Below, one piece after another: positions 8,245 to 17,835 of a stretch of DNA of 48,117 nt; the first letter of the stretch is position 1; each line of letters opens with the position of its first letter. The stretch is from Eubacterium sp. (GTDB lineage Bacteria; Bacillota; Clostridia; Oscillospirales; Acutalibacteraceae). The translations under genes and the position numbers were made by a program. Where the stretch lies: assembly GCA_014465955.1 (NCBI GenBank), contig JACTVT010000014.1, positions 1-48,117 of the forward strand. The letters run 5' to 3'. Under the pieces are notes generated by a model that saw only the letters and a program-made list of their open reading frames with translations, was not told the origin of the DNA and ran no database searches.

Positions 8245-9158
8245 TGGCTTGCAAAAAATGCGGTTATGAAACTTTAATTGAAGACGGTGACTGGCTTGAA
8301 TGCCCGAACTGCGGAGCGAAATATTTTAACACTGAAATAAAAACAGAAATCAGCGCTACGCAGCAGATTGATTTACTTGAAAAGAAAAAAGGCAGTACGC
8401 TAAATATGAATAACGAAAAAGCAGTCAATGACAATGACGAAAATAATAATACAGAAAACGGCAGTAAAAAAGAGCCAAGCAAACTGAAAAGCACTATTGA
8501 CTTTCTTCTGCCGATAATCATTGCCGTTGTTATTGCGCTTCTTCTTAAAACCTTTGTTTTTGCAAATGCAATTGTGCCGACAGGGTCTATGACAAGCACA
8601 ATCAACGCCAAAGACAGAATTATCGCAAGCAGACTTGCTTATATTAAAGACGACCCTCAGCGATACGATATAATCATTTTCAAGTTTCCCGATGACGAAA
8701 AGACCGCTTATGTAAAAAGAATTATAGGTCTGCCCGGCGAAACCGTTTCAATTTCAAACGGCGTTGCCTATGTTACAGACAAAAACGGTCAATCTTACCA
8801 GACAGAGCAGAGTTTTCTGACTTATGAAACGCCTAAAGGCGACTTCGGACCATACTACATTCCCGAAAAAGGCGAGGCAATTACAAAAGATGAAGACGGA
8901 TACTGCTTTGCCGCAAATGGTATGGAAGTCGGTGGCGAAGGCTTTGTTGAAAAATACTGTGAAAAAGACAAAGACGGTAATTTTGTAAAAGACGAAAACG
9001 GCAATTATATAATGGCTGAAAACTGTTATTTCTGCCTTGGCGACAACAGAAACAACTCTGCCGATTCTCGTTTTTGGAACTGCAAATATGTTGCCAAAAG
9101 TAAAATAATCGGTCAGGCAAAATTCAGATATTACCCCAAAATTTCAAAATTACAGTAA
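8244..9158 (+). CDS. lepB: Signal peptidase I with N-terminal zinc ribbon
   Basis: Cleaves signal peptides on the outer face of the membrane. The 304-aa protein has a zinc-ribbon-like start (C3-x2-C6 ... C20-x2-C23), a long polar N/D/E/K-rich linker and one membrane helix at about 87-107. Then come the S26 family boxes: PTGSM with catalytic S115, AYVKRIIGLPGE with general-base K158, and GDNRNNSADSR near the C-terminus. Ordinary bacterial type I peptidases lack the ribbon and linker. ATG 8244 overlaps the previous stop and has AGAGGG about ten bases upstream. A start at M55 would remove the ribbon but has no ribosome site. Confidence 0.88.
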   Translation: MACKKCGYETLIEDGDWLECPNCGAKYFNTEIKTEISATQQIDLLEKKKGSTLNMNNEKAVNDNDENNNTENGSKKEPSKLKSTIDFLLPIIIAVVIALLLKTFVFANAIVPTGSMTSTINAKDRIIASRLAYIKDDPQRYDIIIFKFPDDEKTAYVKRIIGLPGETVSISNGVAYVTDKNGQSYQTEQSFLTYETPKGDFGPYYIPEKGEAITKDEDGYCFAANGMEVGGEGFVEKYCEKDKDGNFVKDENGNYIMAENCYFCLGDNRNNSADSRFWNCKYVAKSKIIGQAKFRYYPKISKLQ

Positions 9159-9168
9159 CATAAAAAAT

Positions 9169-9204
9169 AAACCTCGGTCATACAAACCGAGGTTTATTTT
9201 TTTA
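9169..9204 (+). terminator. Terminator after lepB
   Basis: A perfect 10-bp stem AAACCTCGGT/ACCGAGGTTT with a 7-nt loop is followed by ATTTTTTT. It ends the plus-strand group, and the A-rich left flank may let it act on the convergent MFS gene too. Confidence 0.85.
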
Positions 9205-9230
9205 TTGAATTGCCCCTACCCTGTTGATTT

Positions 9231-10421
9231 TCATTTCACTTTTTTACTCCTCAATTTCTTATACACTATCATACCGATTATAAGAAGTATCGGGAAGCCG
9301 ACTGCCGAAAGAATACCGATTTTCAGATTGCCGCCAACGGCGTCGGCAATTTCACCGACAACGGTAGGTCCGACCGTGCAGCCAGTATCACCTGCAAGTG
9401 CAAGCATAGCAAAGAGCGCTGTTCCGCCGCCTTTAATAGTACCTGCCGCCCTGCTGTATGCGCCCGGCCACATAATGCCAACAGAAAGTCCGCAAACGGC
9501 GCAGGCAATCAGCGATACGACAGGACTGTTTATAAGTCCTATACATAAATAAGAAGCCACGCAAAGCACACTGCTTGCAATCATAAATTTATCAAGATTA
9601 ATTTTTTCGCCAAACTTGCCATAAAACGTTCTTGAAGCACCCATAAGAACTGCAAATGCCATAGGACCTGCAAGGTCGCCTATTGTTTTATCAACGCCGA
9701 GTGCACGTTCTGCGAACGCAGAAGACCACTGACTTACAGATATTTCGCTTGCGCCAGCGCAAAGCATAATAAGCATAAATGTCCAGAACATTTTATTTTT
9801 AAACAGTTCACGCATTGACAGCCCTTTTTCACCCAGCTCGTTTACGGAATTAATCGGAACTTTAATAAATGTAAAGCCATTTACTGCAGGCACAACTGCC
9901 CATATAAGCGCAAGTATTTTCCAGTTTTCTATGCCGAACACCTTAAAGAAAACGGTTGAAACAAAAACTACCAGAACATGACCCCAGCAATACGCCGAAT
10001 GAAGCATACTCATTGTTGTTTCTTTATTATCTGTCGGGCACGCCTCTACAATAGGGCTGACAAGGACTTCAATAAGTCCGCTGCCGACTGCATAAACCGT
10101 TACGGAAATTATAATGCCGATAAACGGCGTCGGCGCAATTTCAGGCATAAAAGTAAGAAACACAAGTCCTGTTGCCGCCAGAGCGTGAGCAATAAGAATT
10201 GACGCACGATAGCCGATTTTATCTACAAAAAGAACAGACGCCATGTCAACAATAAGTTGTAAAATAAAATTTATTGTAATCAGACTTGTTACCTGCGTTA
10301 AAGATATTGCATAAGTATTCTGAAAGGTAATAAAAAGAAGAGGTATAAAATTATTTATAATCGCCTGCACAATGTATCCCACAAAGCACGAGCGAATTGT
10401 TTTCTTAAAGCCGTTATTCAT
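9231..10421 (-). CDS. Major facilitator superfamily transporter
   Basis: A 396-aa integral membrane protein with about twelve hydrophobic segments and a central loop around KVPINSVNELGEKGLSMREL that separates the two six-helix halves. Segments such as DKIGYRASIL fit the MFS loop 2-3 region. The protein ends in a basic tail (KKLRSKKVK). ATG 10421 was chosen because GGGAGA lies six bases upstream; the frame extends to 10541 through a palindromic repeat, which is unlikely to be coding. The cargo is unknown: it resembles sugar or drug carriers of gut Firmicutes, but no specific group is recognised. No operon partner; nifJ lies beyond a terminator. Confidence 0.8.
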   Translation of the reverse strand: MNNGFKKTIRSCFVGYIVQAIINNFIPLLFITFQNTYAISLTQVTSLITINFILQLIVDMASVLFVDKIGYRASILIAHALAATGLVFLTFMPEIAPTPFIGIIISVTVYAVGSGLIEVLVSPIVEACPTDNKETTMSMLHSAYCWGHVLVVFVSTVFFKVFGIENWKILALIWAVVPAVNGFTFIKVPINSVNELGEKGLSMRELFKNKMFWTFMLIMLCAGASEISVSQWSSAFAERALGVDKTIGDLAGPMAFAVLMGASRTFYGKFGEKINLDKFMIASSVLCVASYLCIGLINSPVVSLIACAVCGLSVGIMWPGAYSRAAGTIKGGGTALFAMLALAGDTGCTVGPTVVGEIADAVGGNLKIGILSAVGFPILLIIGMIVYKKLRSKKVK

Positions 10422-10523
10422 AAGGATCTCCCAAAAAGCATTTCTACCATTATAGAGTATAGCCGTCAAAAAAGCAAGTGTGAAATTGATAAAAAGAAAA
10501 GAACACATATTAATTTCACCGCC

Positions 10524-10550
10524 GTAGGGGTCGATGCCCACATCGACCCG
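10524..10550 (+). repeat. Modular palindromic repeat, GTCGATG arm type
   Basis: GTAG is followed by a perfect 9-bp stem GGGTCGATG/CATCGACCC with loop CCCA, then G. It has the same arms as the units at 2384 and 26626. Confidence 0.7.
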
Positions 10551-10601
10551 TAATCAACAAAACCAATAATTGGCAATTCATGAATTGCCCATTTAATTAC
10601 A

Positions 10602-10635
10602 ACAAAAAACGGGAGGGCGCAATGCCCTCCCCTAC
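10602..10635 (-). terminator. nifJ terminator built from a modular palindrome
   Basis: Read on the minus strand, GTAGGG leads into an 8-bp stem GGGAGGGC/GCCCTCCC with loop ATTGC (10611-10631) and then GTTTTTTGTTG. The repeat-family unit thus forms a good intrinsic terminator 26 nt after the nifJ stop. Confidence 0.75.
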
Positions 10636-10660
10636 AATATTATAATTGTATTACTAAGAA

Positions 10661-13600
10661 TTAGTCCTTCTTTGGCTCGTAGTACTCAACTGTACGAAGA
10701 AGATCGTTGTACTTAGCAACTGCATTTTCAGCAGCGATGCTGAAGAGCTGATCTGCCTTTTCAGGGAAACTTCTTCTGAGTGATGAGTAACGTGTTTCGC
10801 CGTTAATGAATTCAATATAATCTCCTGTAGGAGCCTTTGAATCAAGTGAGAACGGATTCTTACCCTGTTCGATAAGAGCAGGATTGTATCTGAAGAGGTT
10901 CCAGTAACCTGCTGTTACAGCCTTCTTCTGCTCTGCCTGGTTGAACGGCATCTTGATACCGTGGTTGATACAAGGAGCATAAGCAATGATAAGTGACGGA
11001 CCGTTGTAAGCCTCAGCCTCTTTCATAGCCTTTAAGCACTGATTGTAATCTGCGCCCATTGCAACCTGAGCAACATATACATAACCGTAAGACATAGCAA
11101 TCTTAGCAAGGTCTTTCTTCTTGGTAATCTTACCCGAAGCAGCAAACTGAGCAACTGCACCTGTAGGAGTAGCCTTTGAAGCCTGACCGCCTGTGTTTGA
11201 GTAAACCTCTGTATCAAATACGAGAACGTTTACATTCTGATTCTGAGCAAGAACATGGTCAAGACCGCCGAAGCCGATATCGTAAGCCCAACCGTCACCG
11301 CCGAAGATCCACTGGCTCTTCTTAGCAGCATAGTCCTTATCCTTTAAGAAATCTTCAGCAGCAGCCTTTTCAGCACCCTCAAGATTTGCACTTTCAAGAG
11401 CAGCGATAAGAGCCTTTGCAGGAGCATCGTTGCCGCGTGTGCTTTCAAATGTATCAAGATAAGCCTTAACCTCATCAGCAACAACAGAATCTTTAAGAGC
11501 AAGTGCATCATCAGCAAGTCTTGCACGAATCTGTGACTGAGCAAGGAACATACCCAAACCGAATTCAGCGTTATCCTCAAACAGTGAGTTAGACCAAGCA
11601 GGACCGTTGCCCTTATTGTCTACTGTGTAAGGAGTTGAAGGAGCAGAACCGCCCCAGATTGAAGAACAGCCTGTTGCGTTTGCAACATACATCTTATCAC
11701 CGTAAAGTTGAGTTACGAGTTTAGCATAAGGTGTTTCGCCGCAGCCTGCGCAAGCGCCTGAGAACTCAAGATAAGGCTTGAGATACTGAGTTGAAACGAT
11801 TGTATTATCAGATGCAACAGTCTTATTCGGCTCAAGTTTAACAAGAGCGTCAAATACAGGCTGCTGATCCATCTGTGAAGCGATTGGCTTCATTGTAAGT
11901 GACTTTGTAGGACAAACGTTTGCACAAGATGCACAGCCTGTGCAGTCAAGTGTTGAAACGATAAGTGCATATTTAAGACCTGAATCCTTAGGAACTTTAA
12001 GGTCAACCATCTTTGTGCCTTCAGGAGCATTTTCAGCCTGTTCTGCAGTAAGAGCAACAGGACGGATTACTGCATGCGGGCAAACCATTGAACATCTGTT
12101 ACACTGAGCGCATGAGGTAGGATCCCATTCAGGAACATCAACGGCAATACCGCGCTTTTCAAATGCAGCAGAGCCCTGAGGATATACGCCGTCTGCCATA
12201 TCAACGAATGTTGAAACAGGAATCTTATCACCATTCTGGTGGCCTACAGGATCAAGAATTTCCTTAACGAATTTTTCCATTTCAGGACGGTCTGTATCAA
12301 CTACGAGTTCTTTCTCTTCGTCAACAGCGTCTTTCCAGCTTGCAGGAACTTCAACCTTGATAAGTTCTTTAGAACCACGGTCAATACCGTTGTGGTTAGC
12401 CTCAACAATAGCGTCACCTTTCTTTGAGAACTTAGCAGTTGCCTTAGCCTTCATAAGTTCAATAGCCTGCTCAACAGGAAGAATACCTGAAATCGTGAAG
12501 AATGCAGACTGAAGAATTGTTGATGCACGACCGCGAAGACCTACTTCTTCAGCAATCTTAATACCGTTGATGATATAGAAGTTAATATCATTTTCAGCAA
12601 TGTATCTCTTCATTGATGCAGGAAGTTCCTTATCAAGTTCTTCAGGAGTCCAGATACAGTTGAGAAGGAATGTGCCGCCCGGAACAAGGTCCTGAACCAT
12701 ATCATACTTAGTTACGTATGAAGGGCAGTGGCAGGCAACGAAGTTTGCCTTGTTGATAAGATAAGTAGATGTAATCGGGCTGTCACCGAAACGAAGGTGA
12801 GATACTGTGATACCGCCTGATTTCTTTGAATCGTAGAAGAAATAACCCTGTGCAAACTTATCTGTGTTATCACCGATAATCTTGATGGAGTCTTTATTAG
12901 CACCTACTGTACCGTCTGAACCAAGACCCCAGAACTTACAGCTTGTTGTGCCTGCAGGTGTTGTATCAACATTTTCGCCTGCTTCAAGTGAAAGATTTGT
13001 AACATCATCAATGATACCGATTGTAAATGTTGTCTTCGGCTCTGCTGACTTCATATTATCATAGATTGAGATGATATGAGCAGGAACAGTGTCCTTAGAG
13101 CCAAGACCGTAACGACCGTTATAAACAGGAGTTGTTTCAAATGCTGAACCTTTAAGAGCAGCAACAACATCAAGGTAAAGAGGCTCACCGATTGAACCGG
13201 GTTCCTTTGTTCTGTCAATAACAGAAATCTTTTTAACTGTTGACGGAATAACGTCAAGAAGATATTTAGCAGAGAAAGGTCTGTAAAGATGAACCTTAAC
13301 AAGACCAACCTTTTCGCCTTTAGCGTTAAGATAATCAATAGTTTCAGCGATTGTGTCGCAAACAGAACCCATAGCGATTATGATGTTTTCTGCATCTTCA
13401 GCACCATAGTAGTTAAACGGCTTATAGTCTGTGCCGATTCTTCTGTTTACTTCGTCCATATACTTAACTGTTGTTTCAACAGCATCGTTATAATACTTGT
13501 TGCATGCCTCTCTGTGCTGGAAGAAGATATCGGAGTTTTCTGCTGAACCGCGGAGAGTAGGATGCTCAGGATTAAGAGCGTGAGCACGGAAACGCTTAAC

Positions 13601-14197
13601 GTCGTCCATATCCACCATTTCTTTAAGTTCTTCATAATCCCAAACTTCAATCTTCTGAATCTCGTGTGATGTACGGAAACCGTCAAAGAAGTGAAGATAA
13701 GGAACACCGCACTTGAGTGTTGAAAGATGAGCAACAGCACCAAGGTCCATAACTTCCTGCGGGTTATTTGAGCAAAGCATTGCATAGCCTGTCTGACGGC
13801 ATGCATAAATATCCGAATGATCGCCGAAAATGTTGAGTGCGTGTGTAGATACACAACGTGCAGATACGTGAATTACTGATGAAAGAAGTTCACCGGCAAT
13901 TTTATACATATTCGGAATCATAAGTAAAAGACCCTGAGATGCAGTGTATGTTGTGGTTAAAGCACCTGCTGAAAGTGAACCGTGAACAGCACCTGCAGCA
14001 CCGCCCTCAGATTCCATTTCCTGCACTCTTACATTCTGACCGAAAATGTTTTTAGCATCATGAGATGAAAGAACATCTGTAACTTCAGCCATAACAGATG
14101 AAGGTGTGATAGGATAGATAGCAGCAACTTCTGTAAATGCGTAAGACACATGAGCAGCAGCGTTGTTACCATCCATGGTTTTCTTTTTTCTTGCCAT
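10661..14197 (-). CDS. nifJ: Pyruvate:ferredoxin (flavodoxin) oxidoreductase
   Basis: Oxidatively decarboxylates pyruvate to acetyl-CoA while reducing ferredoxin, the central step of clostridial fermentation. The 1178-aa single-chain enzyme has the usual order. An N-terminal Pyr domain (AYAFTE-like start, YPITPSS near residue 29) comes first, then the gamma domain with GRASTILQSAFF. Two 4Fe-4S clusters follow (CAQCNRCSMVCP near 696 and CTGCASCANVCP near 750). The C-terminal ThDP domain has CAGCGETPY near 820 and GDGWAYDIGFGG. Length matches the family (about 1170-1200). AGGAGG lies eight bases before the ATG, consistent with high expression. Monocistronic between a promoter at 14275-14303 and a terminator at 10602-10635. 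Confidence 0.97.
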   Translation of the reverse strand: MARKKKTMDGNNAAAHVSYAFTEVAAIYPITPSSVMAEVTDVLSSHDAKNIFGQNVRVQEMESEGGAAGAVHGSLSAGALTTTYTASQGLLLMIPNMYKIAGELLSSVIHVSARCVSTHALNIFGDHSDIYACRQTGYAMLCSNNPQEVMDLGAVAHLSTLKCGVPYLHFFDGFRTSHEIQKIEVWDYEELKEMVDMDDVKRFRAHALNPEHPTLRGSAENSDIFFQHREACNKYYNDAVETTVKYMDEVNRRIGTDYKPFNYYGAEDAENIIIAMGSVCDTIAETIDYLNAKGEKVGLVKVHLYRPFSAKYLLDVIPSTVKKISVIDRTKEPGSIGEPLYLDVVAALKGSAFETTPVYNGRYGLGSKDTVPAHIISIYDNMKSAEPKTTFTIGIIDDVTNLSLEAGENVDTTPAGTTSCKFWGLGSDGTVGANKDSIKIIGDNTDKFAQGYFFYDSKKSGGITVSHLRFGDSPITSTYLINKANFVACHCPSYVTKYDMVQDLVPGGTFLLNCIWTPEELDKELPASMKRYIAENDINFYIINGIKIAEEVGLRGRASTILQSAFFTISGILPVEQAIELMKAKATAKFSKKGDAIVEANHNGIDRGSKELIKVEVPASWKDAVDEEKELVVDTDRPEMEKFVKEILDPVGHQNGDKIPVSTFVDMADGVYPQGSAAFEKRGIAVDVPEWDPTSCAQCNRCSMVCPHAVIRPVALTAEQAENAPEGTKMVDLKVPKDSGLKYALIVSTLDCTGCASCANVCPTKSLTMKPIASQMDQQPVFDALVKLEPNKTVASDNTIVSTQYLKPYLEFSGACAGCGETPYAKLVTQLYGDKMYVANATGCSSIWGGSAPSTPYTVDNKGNGPAWSNSLFEDNAEFGLGMFLAQSQIRARLADDALALKDSVVADEVKAYLDTFESTRGNDAPAKALIAALESANLEGAEKAAAEDFLKDKDYAAKKSQWIFGGDGWAYDIGFGGLDHVLAQNQNVNVLVFDTEVYSNTGGQASKATPTGAVAQFAASGKITKKKDLAKIAMSYGYVYVAQVAMGADYNQCLKAMKEAEAYNGPSLIIAYAPCINHGIKMPFNQAEQKKAVTAGYWNLFRYNPALIEQGKNPFSLDSKAPTGDYIEFINGETRYSSLRRSFPEKADQLFSIAAENAVAKYNDLLRTVEYYEPKKD

Positions 14198-14274
14198 TTG
14201 GAAATCCTCCTGAATTAATATAAATCTTTACATATTAAATTAAGTTGTAGGTATAAAACCCCATAACCTTAAAC

Positions 14275-14303
14275 ATTATATCACTGTTAATTGATAAATT
14301 CAA
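14275..14303 (-). promoter_or_regulatory. nifJ promoter
   Basis: Minus-strand TTGAAT (-35) and a perfect TATAAT (-10) are 17 bp apart, giving a 5' leader of roughly 70 nt. No riboswitch-like structure is evident in that leader. Confidence 0.65.
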
Positions 14304-14335
14304 CACAATATTTAAGATATTTTTAAATTTATATA

Positions 14336-14366
14336 ATAAAAACGGGCGGATATTATCCGCCCCTAC
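14336..14366 (-). terminator. Modular palindrome acting as terminator of the anchored-protein gene
   Basis: GGGCGGATA and TATCCGCCC form a perfect 9-bp stem (14344-14362) beside CTAC. Read on the minus strand it runs GTAGGG-stem-CCCG and then TTTTTATT, directly after the 14374 stop. It is the intact form of the degenerate unit at 2424. Confidence 0.75.
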
Positions 14367-14373
14367 GGGTAAT

Positions 14374-15051
14374 TTAATCATCTTCGCCCGTAAAATTCTC
14401 AACACCATTGAGAGGAATATCAATGCGTATATCCTCGTGATTGTTGAGTACAGTGCCTTTTGCTTTTGTTTTGTACTTTTGAAGAACAACCTCTACAGTA
14501 ACTTCATCTTTATAACTCTTATCGGTTGTAACCTCTACCCTGCTGTTGCCTGCAAGATAGTCGCTTACCGTGATTTCGCTGTCCTTTTCGCCGTTAACCC
14601 AGATTTCCATAATATCGGATTTATCGCAGTTCTGCGGCAAAACAGCCGTGATTTTAATTTTTCTGTTCTTTGCGGGCTTATCTTCGGGCTTTTCCTCATC
14701 AGGCTTGTTGCTGTCAGAGTTGCCGCCATTATTTGAATTACCGCCGTTATTGCCTGAATTGCCCTGATTATCGCCGCCCTGATTGCCGCCGTTAGTTGTA
14801 TTATTTGAAGTATTATTCTGTGATTTCTTTGTAGTCTGCGGAGTACCGTTCGGCTGCGTAACCACCTGCGTTACGGGCTGACCTGCCGCATCTGTAACAG
14901 TCTCGCCGTTTTCATCTGTAACTGCTTCGGTTACAGGCACATCAACATAATTATTGTCATCCTTGCTGACTGCAAAATATATTGCAACACCTGCGGCAAC
15001 GATAAGTACAGCCGCAACAACGGCTATTATAATTTTTTTCTTTTTATCCAT
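14374..15051 (-). CDS. Membrane-anchored low-complexity protein of unknown function
   Basis: A 225-aa protein with a lysine-rich start, one hydrophobic helix at about residues 6-28 (IIIAVVAAVLIVAAGVAIYF) and a V/T/Q-rich stretch. An Asn/Gly/Ser-rich linker with repeats like NNGGN lies near 75-115, followed by a PDEEKPEDKP hinge. The last 100 residues look like a small beta-sandwich domain (KIKITAVLP...). It is therefore a surface protein held by an N-terminal anchor, with the folded domain set off from the membrane. I do not recognise a family. AAAGGTG lies nine bases before the ATG. It is downstream of nadE but separated by a palindromic repeat, so co-transcription is uncertain. Confidence 0.75.
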   Translation of the reverse strand: MDKKKKIIIAVVAAVLIVAAGVAIYFAVSKDDNNYVDVPVTEAVTDENGETVTDAAGQPVTQVVTQPNGTPQTTKKSQNNTSNNTTNGGNQGGDNQGNSGNNGGNSNNGGNSDSNKPDEEKPEDKPAKNRKIKITAVLPQNCDKSDIMEIWVNGEKDSEITVSDYLAGNSRVEVTTDKSYKDEVTVEVVLQKYKTKAKGTVLNNHEDIRIDIPLNGVENFTGEDD

Positions 15052-15084
15052 AATTTTTTACACCTTTCGTTTATTAAATTTTAC

Positions 15085-15110
15085 GGCGGGGTGAGGGCAC
15101 CCCGCCCTAC
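15085..15110 (-). repeat. Modular palindromic repeat, GCGGGGTG arm type
   Basis: A perfect 9-bp stem GGCGGGGTG/CACCCCGCC with loop AGGG is followed by CTAC. The loop and the CTAC end match the unit at 2384, while the arms are entirely different. Confidence 0.7.
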
Positions 15111-15139
15111 AATGGATACAATAATGCATATTCGAAATG

Positions 15140-17026
15140 TTATTTCAAAAATTCTTCAAACGAAGCGTCAGACGGCATACGCCAATCCCCTCTCGGACTG
15201 AGTGAAACCGAGCCTACCTTTGGCGAGTCGGGTATACAACTGCGTTTGAACTGACTTATAAAAAAGCGTTTCAGGAACACAGTGAGCCACTTTGAAATTT
15301 CCTCACTGCCGTACCTGCCGTCAAATGCTTTTTCGGCAAGTTTCTGCAGTTTTTCTTTAGTAAAACCAAAACGAACAAAGTTATAAAGAAAGAAATCATG
15401 AAGTTCATAAGGACCGATATTTTCCTCAGTTTTTTGTGCTATTTTACCGTTTTCATCAGGCGGAAGAAGTTCGGGTGAAACAGGCGTATCAAGCACATCA
15501 CGCAGTATCGCTGCCGTTTTTTCTTCGCTGATATCCGCAACATATTCCACAAGATACCGCACAAGCGTTTTCGGCACTGACGCATTAACACCGTACATAC
15601 TCATATGGTCGCCATTATACGTGCACCAGCCCATTGCAAGTTCGCTCAAATCACCTGTACCAACAAGCAGTTTGCCATGCTTATTTGCCATATCAAAAAG
15701 AATCTGCGTGCGTTCTCTCGCCTGTGTATTTTCATAGGTAATATCCTTAATATCGGGGTCGTGCTCAATATCCTTCATATGCTGAATGCAGGCATCTTTT
15801 ATGCTGATTTCCTTAATCGTAACACCGAGCGATTTCATCAGATCAACGGCGTTATGATACGTTCTGTCCGTCGTACCGAAACCGGGCATTGTAATACCTA
15901 AAATGTCACTGTTCGGTCTGCCGAGCAGTTTCATAGCCTCACAGCAAACAAGCAGTGCAAGCGTTGAATCAAGCCCGCCCGAGATGCCGACTACTGCTCC
16001 GCTTGAGCCGACATGCTGGAGCCGTTTTGCAAGCCCTGCCGACTGAATTGCAAATATTTCCTCGCACCTTTCACGCACCTGTGATTTATCACCCGGAACA
16101 AACGGGTGCGGGTCAGCAAAACGGTATTTCAAATCATTATTTTCATTATTTATAAAAGGTTCATCATTAAAATAAGAATTATCATCAGTATTCTCAAAAC
16201 TCATATTTTTCTGACGCAGAGTATTAAGTTTTTCAACATCAATATCGGCAATCGTTAAAACATTTTCACGCTGAAAGCGTTTGCCCTCTGCAATAACCGC
16301 ACCGTTTTCGGCAATAACCGTTGAACCGCTGAAAACAAGGTCTGTTGTGCTTTCATAAACTGATGCGCCTGCGTAAACATAGCCGCATATGCACCTTGCA
16401 GACTGATTTGCAATCAAATCACGCCTGTACTGCGCTTTAGAAACATATTCATCACTTGCAGACAGATTTACAATTATATTTGCACCGTCTGTTGCGAGTT
16501 TTGATGAAGGAGGATTGGTTACCCACAAATCCTCGCAAAGTTCAATGCCAATAGTAACGTCATCACATAATTGAATATATGAAGACATACTGCAATCAAA
16601 CTTATTCCAAAATTCATCAACATTCCTGCCTGAAATAAACCAACGCTTTTCGTAGAATTCATTATAATTTGCAATATTCTGTTTGGGTGTAATCATCTGC
16701 ACCTTACCGTCAAAAAGTGTATAGGCACAATTGAGCAGTTTATTTTTATAAATATAAGGCGCACCTACGATAACACATATATTTTTATCCTTTGTATATT
16801 CAGCAAGTTCAAGTAATGCTTTATCTGCGCTGTCGAGCAATGTTCTTGTAAAAAACAAATCTGCACAGGTATAGCCTGTTATTGAAAGTTCAGGCGTAAC
16901 AAGCAGTCTTACATCTTCCTCAACCGCCTTATCAATCACTTTTTTAATTTCTTCTTTATTATAACTCGGGTTGGCAACTTTCAGTTTAAGCGAGGCAGAC
17001 GCCACCCTGAACATTCCGTAATTCAT
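15140..17026 (-). CDS. nadE: Glutamine-dependent NAD+ synthetase
   Basis: Makes NAD+ from deamido-NAD+ using ATP and ammonia taken from glutamine, the last step of NAD synthesis. The 628-aa two-domain form has an N-terminal nitrilase-type glutaminase (TPELSITGYTCAD, APYIYKNKLLN and IELCEDLW carrying the Glu-Lys-Cys triad). A C-terminal synthetase follows with the PP-loop SGGLDSTLALL near residue 351 and GTGDLSELAMGWCTY. Length matches glutamine-dependent NadE (about 540-680). GGTGG lies a few bases before ATG 17026; a second ATG four codons on is possible. A minus-strand monocistron by position. Confidence 0.93.
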   Translation of the reverse strand: MNYGMFRVASASLKLKVANPSYNKEEIKKVIDKAVEEDVRLLVTPELSITGYTCADLFFTRTLLDSADKALLELAEYTKDKNICVIVGAPYIYKNKLLNCAYTLFDGKVQMITPKQNIANYNEFYEKRWFISGRNVDEFWNKFDCSMSSYIQLCDDVTIGIELCEDLWVTNPPSSKLATDGANIIVNLSASDEYVSKAQYRRDLIANQSARCICGYVYAGASVYESTTDLVFSGSTVIAENGAVIAEGKRFQRENVLTIADIDVEKLNTLRQKNMSFENTDDNSYFNDEPFINNENNDLKYRFADPHPFVPGDKSQVRERCEEIFAIQSAGLAKRLQHVGSSGAVVGISGGLDSTLALLVCCEAMKLLGRPNSDILGITMPGFGTTDRTYHNAVDLMKSLGVTIKEISIKDACIQHMKDIEHDPDIKDITYENTQARERTQILFDMANKHGKLLVGTGDLSELAMGWCTYNGDHMSMYGVNASVPKTLVRYLVEYVADISEEKTAAILRDVLDTPVSPELLPPDENGKIAQKTEENIGPYELHDFFLYNFVRFGFTKEKLQKLAEKAFDGRYGSEEISKWLTVFLKRFFISQFKRSCIPDSPKVGSVSLSPRGDWRMPSDASFEEFLK

Positions 17027-17198
17027 AATACCACCATTTTTATACTACAATAATTTTATTAAGTAAATATTTCCGTATTTTAAAATTTTCTAATTAATTT
17101 TATTATATCCTATTATAAATTGTAATGCAATATTGAAAATTATGTTATATTAGGTTAAAATAAATACAAATCACTGATATGAAAAAGGAGAACTAAAA

Positions 17199-17774
17199 AT
17201 GAATTTAGATTCTTTTATCTATGAAGCAATTTTTGAAGAAAATCCTAAATTCAAAATTTTTTATGAACTTGTATGGGAACAGTTTAAAGAAGACGGTTTC
17301 GTTGTAACAGATGAAGACAATATGGAAATCGACAGCGTTTTAAAAGCCGTTGCCCTGCAAAACATCGTTGGTGAGTTCAACTACAGAATGTATGACGAAA
17401 TCAACGAAACAGGACTTGAAGATGTTACCGACTATCTTGCAAGCCTTAATATTTATGAAGATGAAATAACTGCTTACTGCGAAGCAAACAGCAGAATTTC
17501 CGTAGACCCCGATGATTTTGAAACAACAGTCAAAAACGCGCTTGACTGCACAACCGAAATCGTAGCAAACAAACTGCTTGAAAACTATTCGGCAGATGAT
17601 TTATTTGATTATATTTTCACTGCAACATATGATTTTGAGCAGGATTTCACATACGATTTTGAGGATACAGATGAATTTCAGGCTTTTGTTGATGCAAACA
17701 GCGAAAGGCTTGACGAGTACAAAGAAGAGTATCCGTCATTAATGCGCTGGATTGAGGCAGGAATGATTTGTTAA
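17199..17774 (+). CDS. Acidic cytosolic protein of unknown function
   Basis: A 191-aa, strongly acidic protein rich in Asp, Glu, Phe and Tyr, with no signal peptide, membrane helix or recognisable motif. It looks mostly helical. AAGGAG lies eight bases before the ATG, codon use resembles the neighbours, and a strong terminator follows directly, so the gene is very probably real and transcribed alone. No family is recognised; neighbours on both sides are on the opposite strand and give no hint. Confidence 0.75.
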   Translation: MNLDSFIYEAIFEENPKFKIFYELVWEQFKEDGFVVTDEDNMEIDSVLKAVALQNIVGEFNYRMYDEINETGLEDVTDYLASLNIYEDEITAYCEANSRISVDPDDFETTVKNALDCTTEIVANKLLENYSADDLFDYIFTATYDFEQDFTYDFEDTDEFQAFVDANSERLDEYKEEYPSLMRWIEAGMIC

Positions 17775-17797
17775 TTTAAAATCAATATAGAATAAAG

Positions 17798-17835
17798 AAA
17801 GACCGTTCATATTGAAGTGAACGGTCTTTTAATTT
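17798..17835 (+). terminator. Bidirectional terminator between convergent genes
   Basis: A perfect 12-bp stem AAAGACCGTTCA/TGAACGGTCTTT with an 8-nt loop has T-rich sequence after it on the plus strand and on the minus strand (TTTATTC). It separates the acidic-protein gene from the acyltransferase gene. Confidence 0.85.

Noticed and set aside
14198..14373. A riboswitch in the nifJ leader
   Set aside because: The leader is short and AT-rich without a conserved multi-stem structure; the strong hairpin there is the terminator of the neighbouring gene's repeat unit region.
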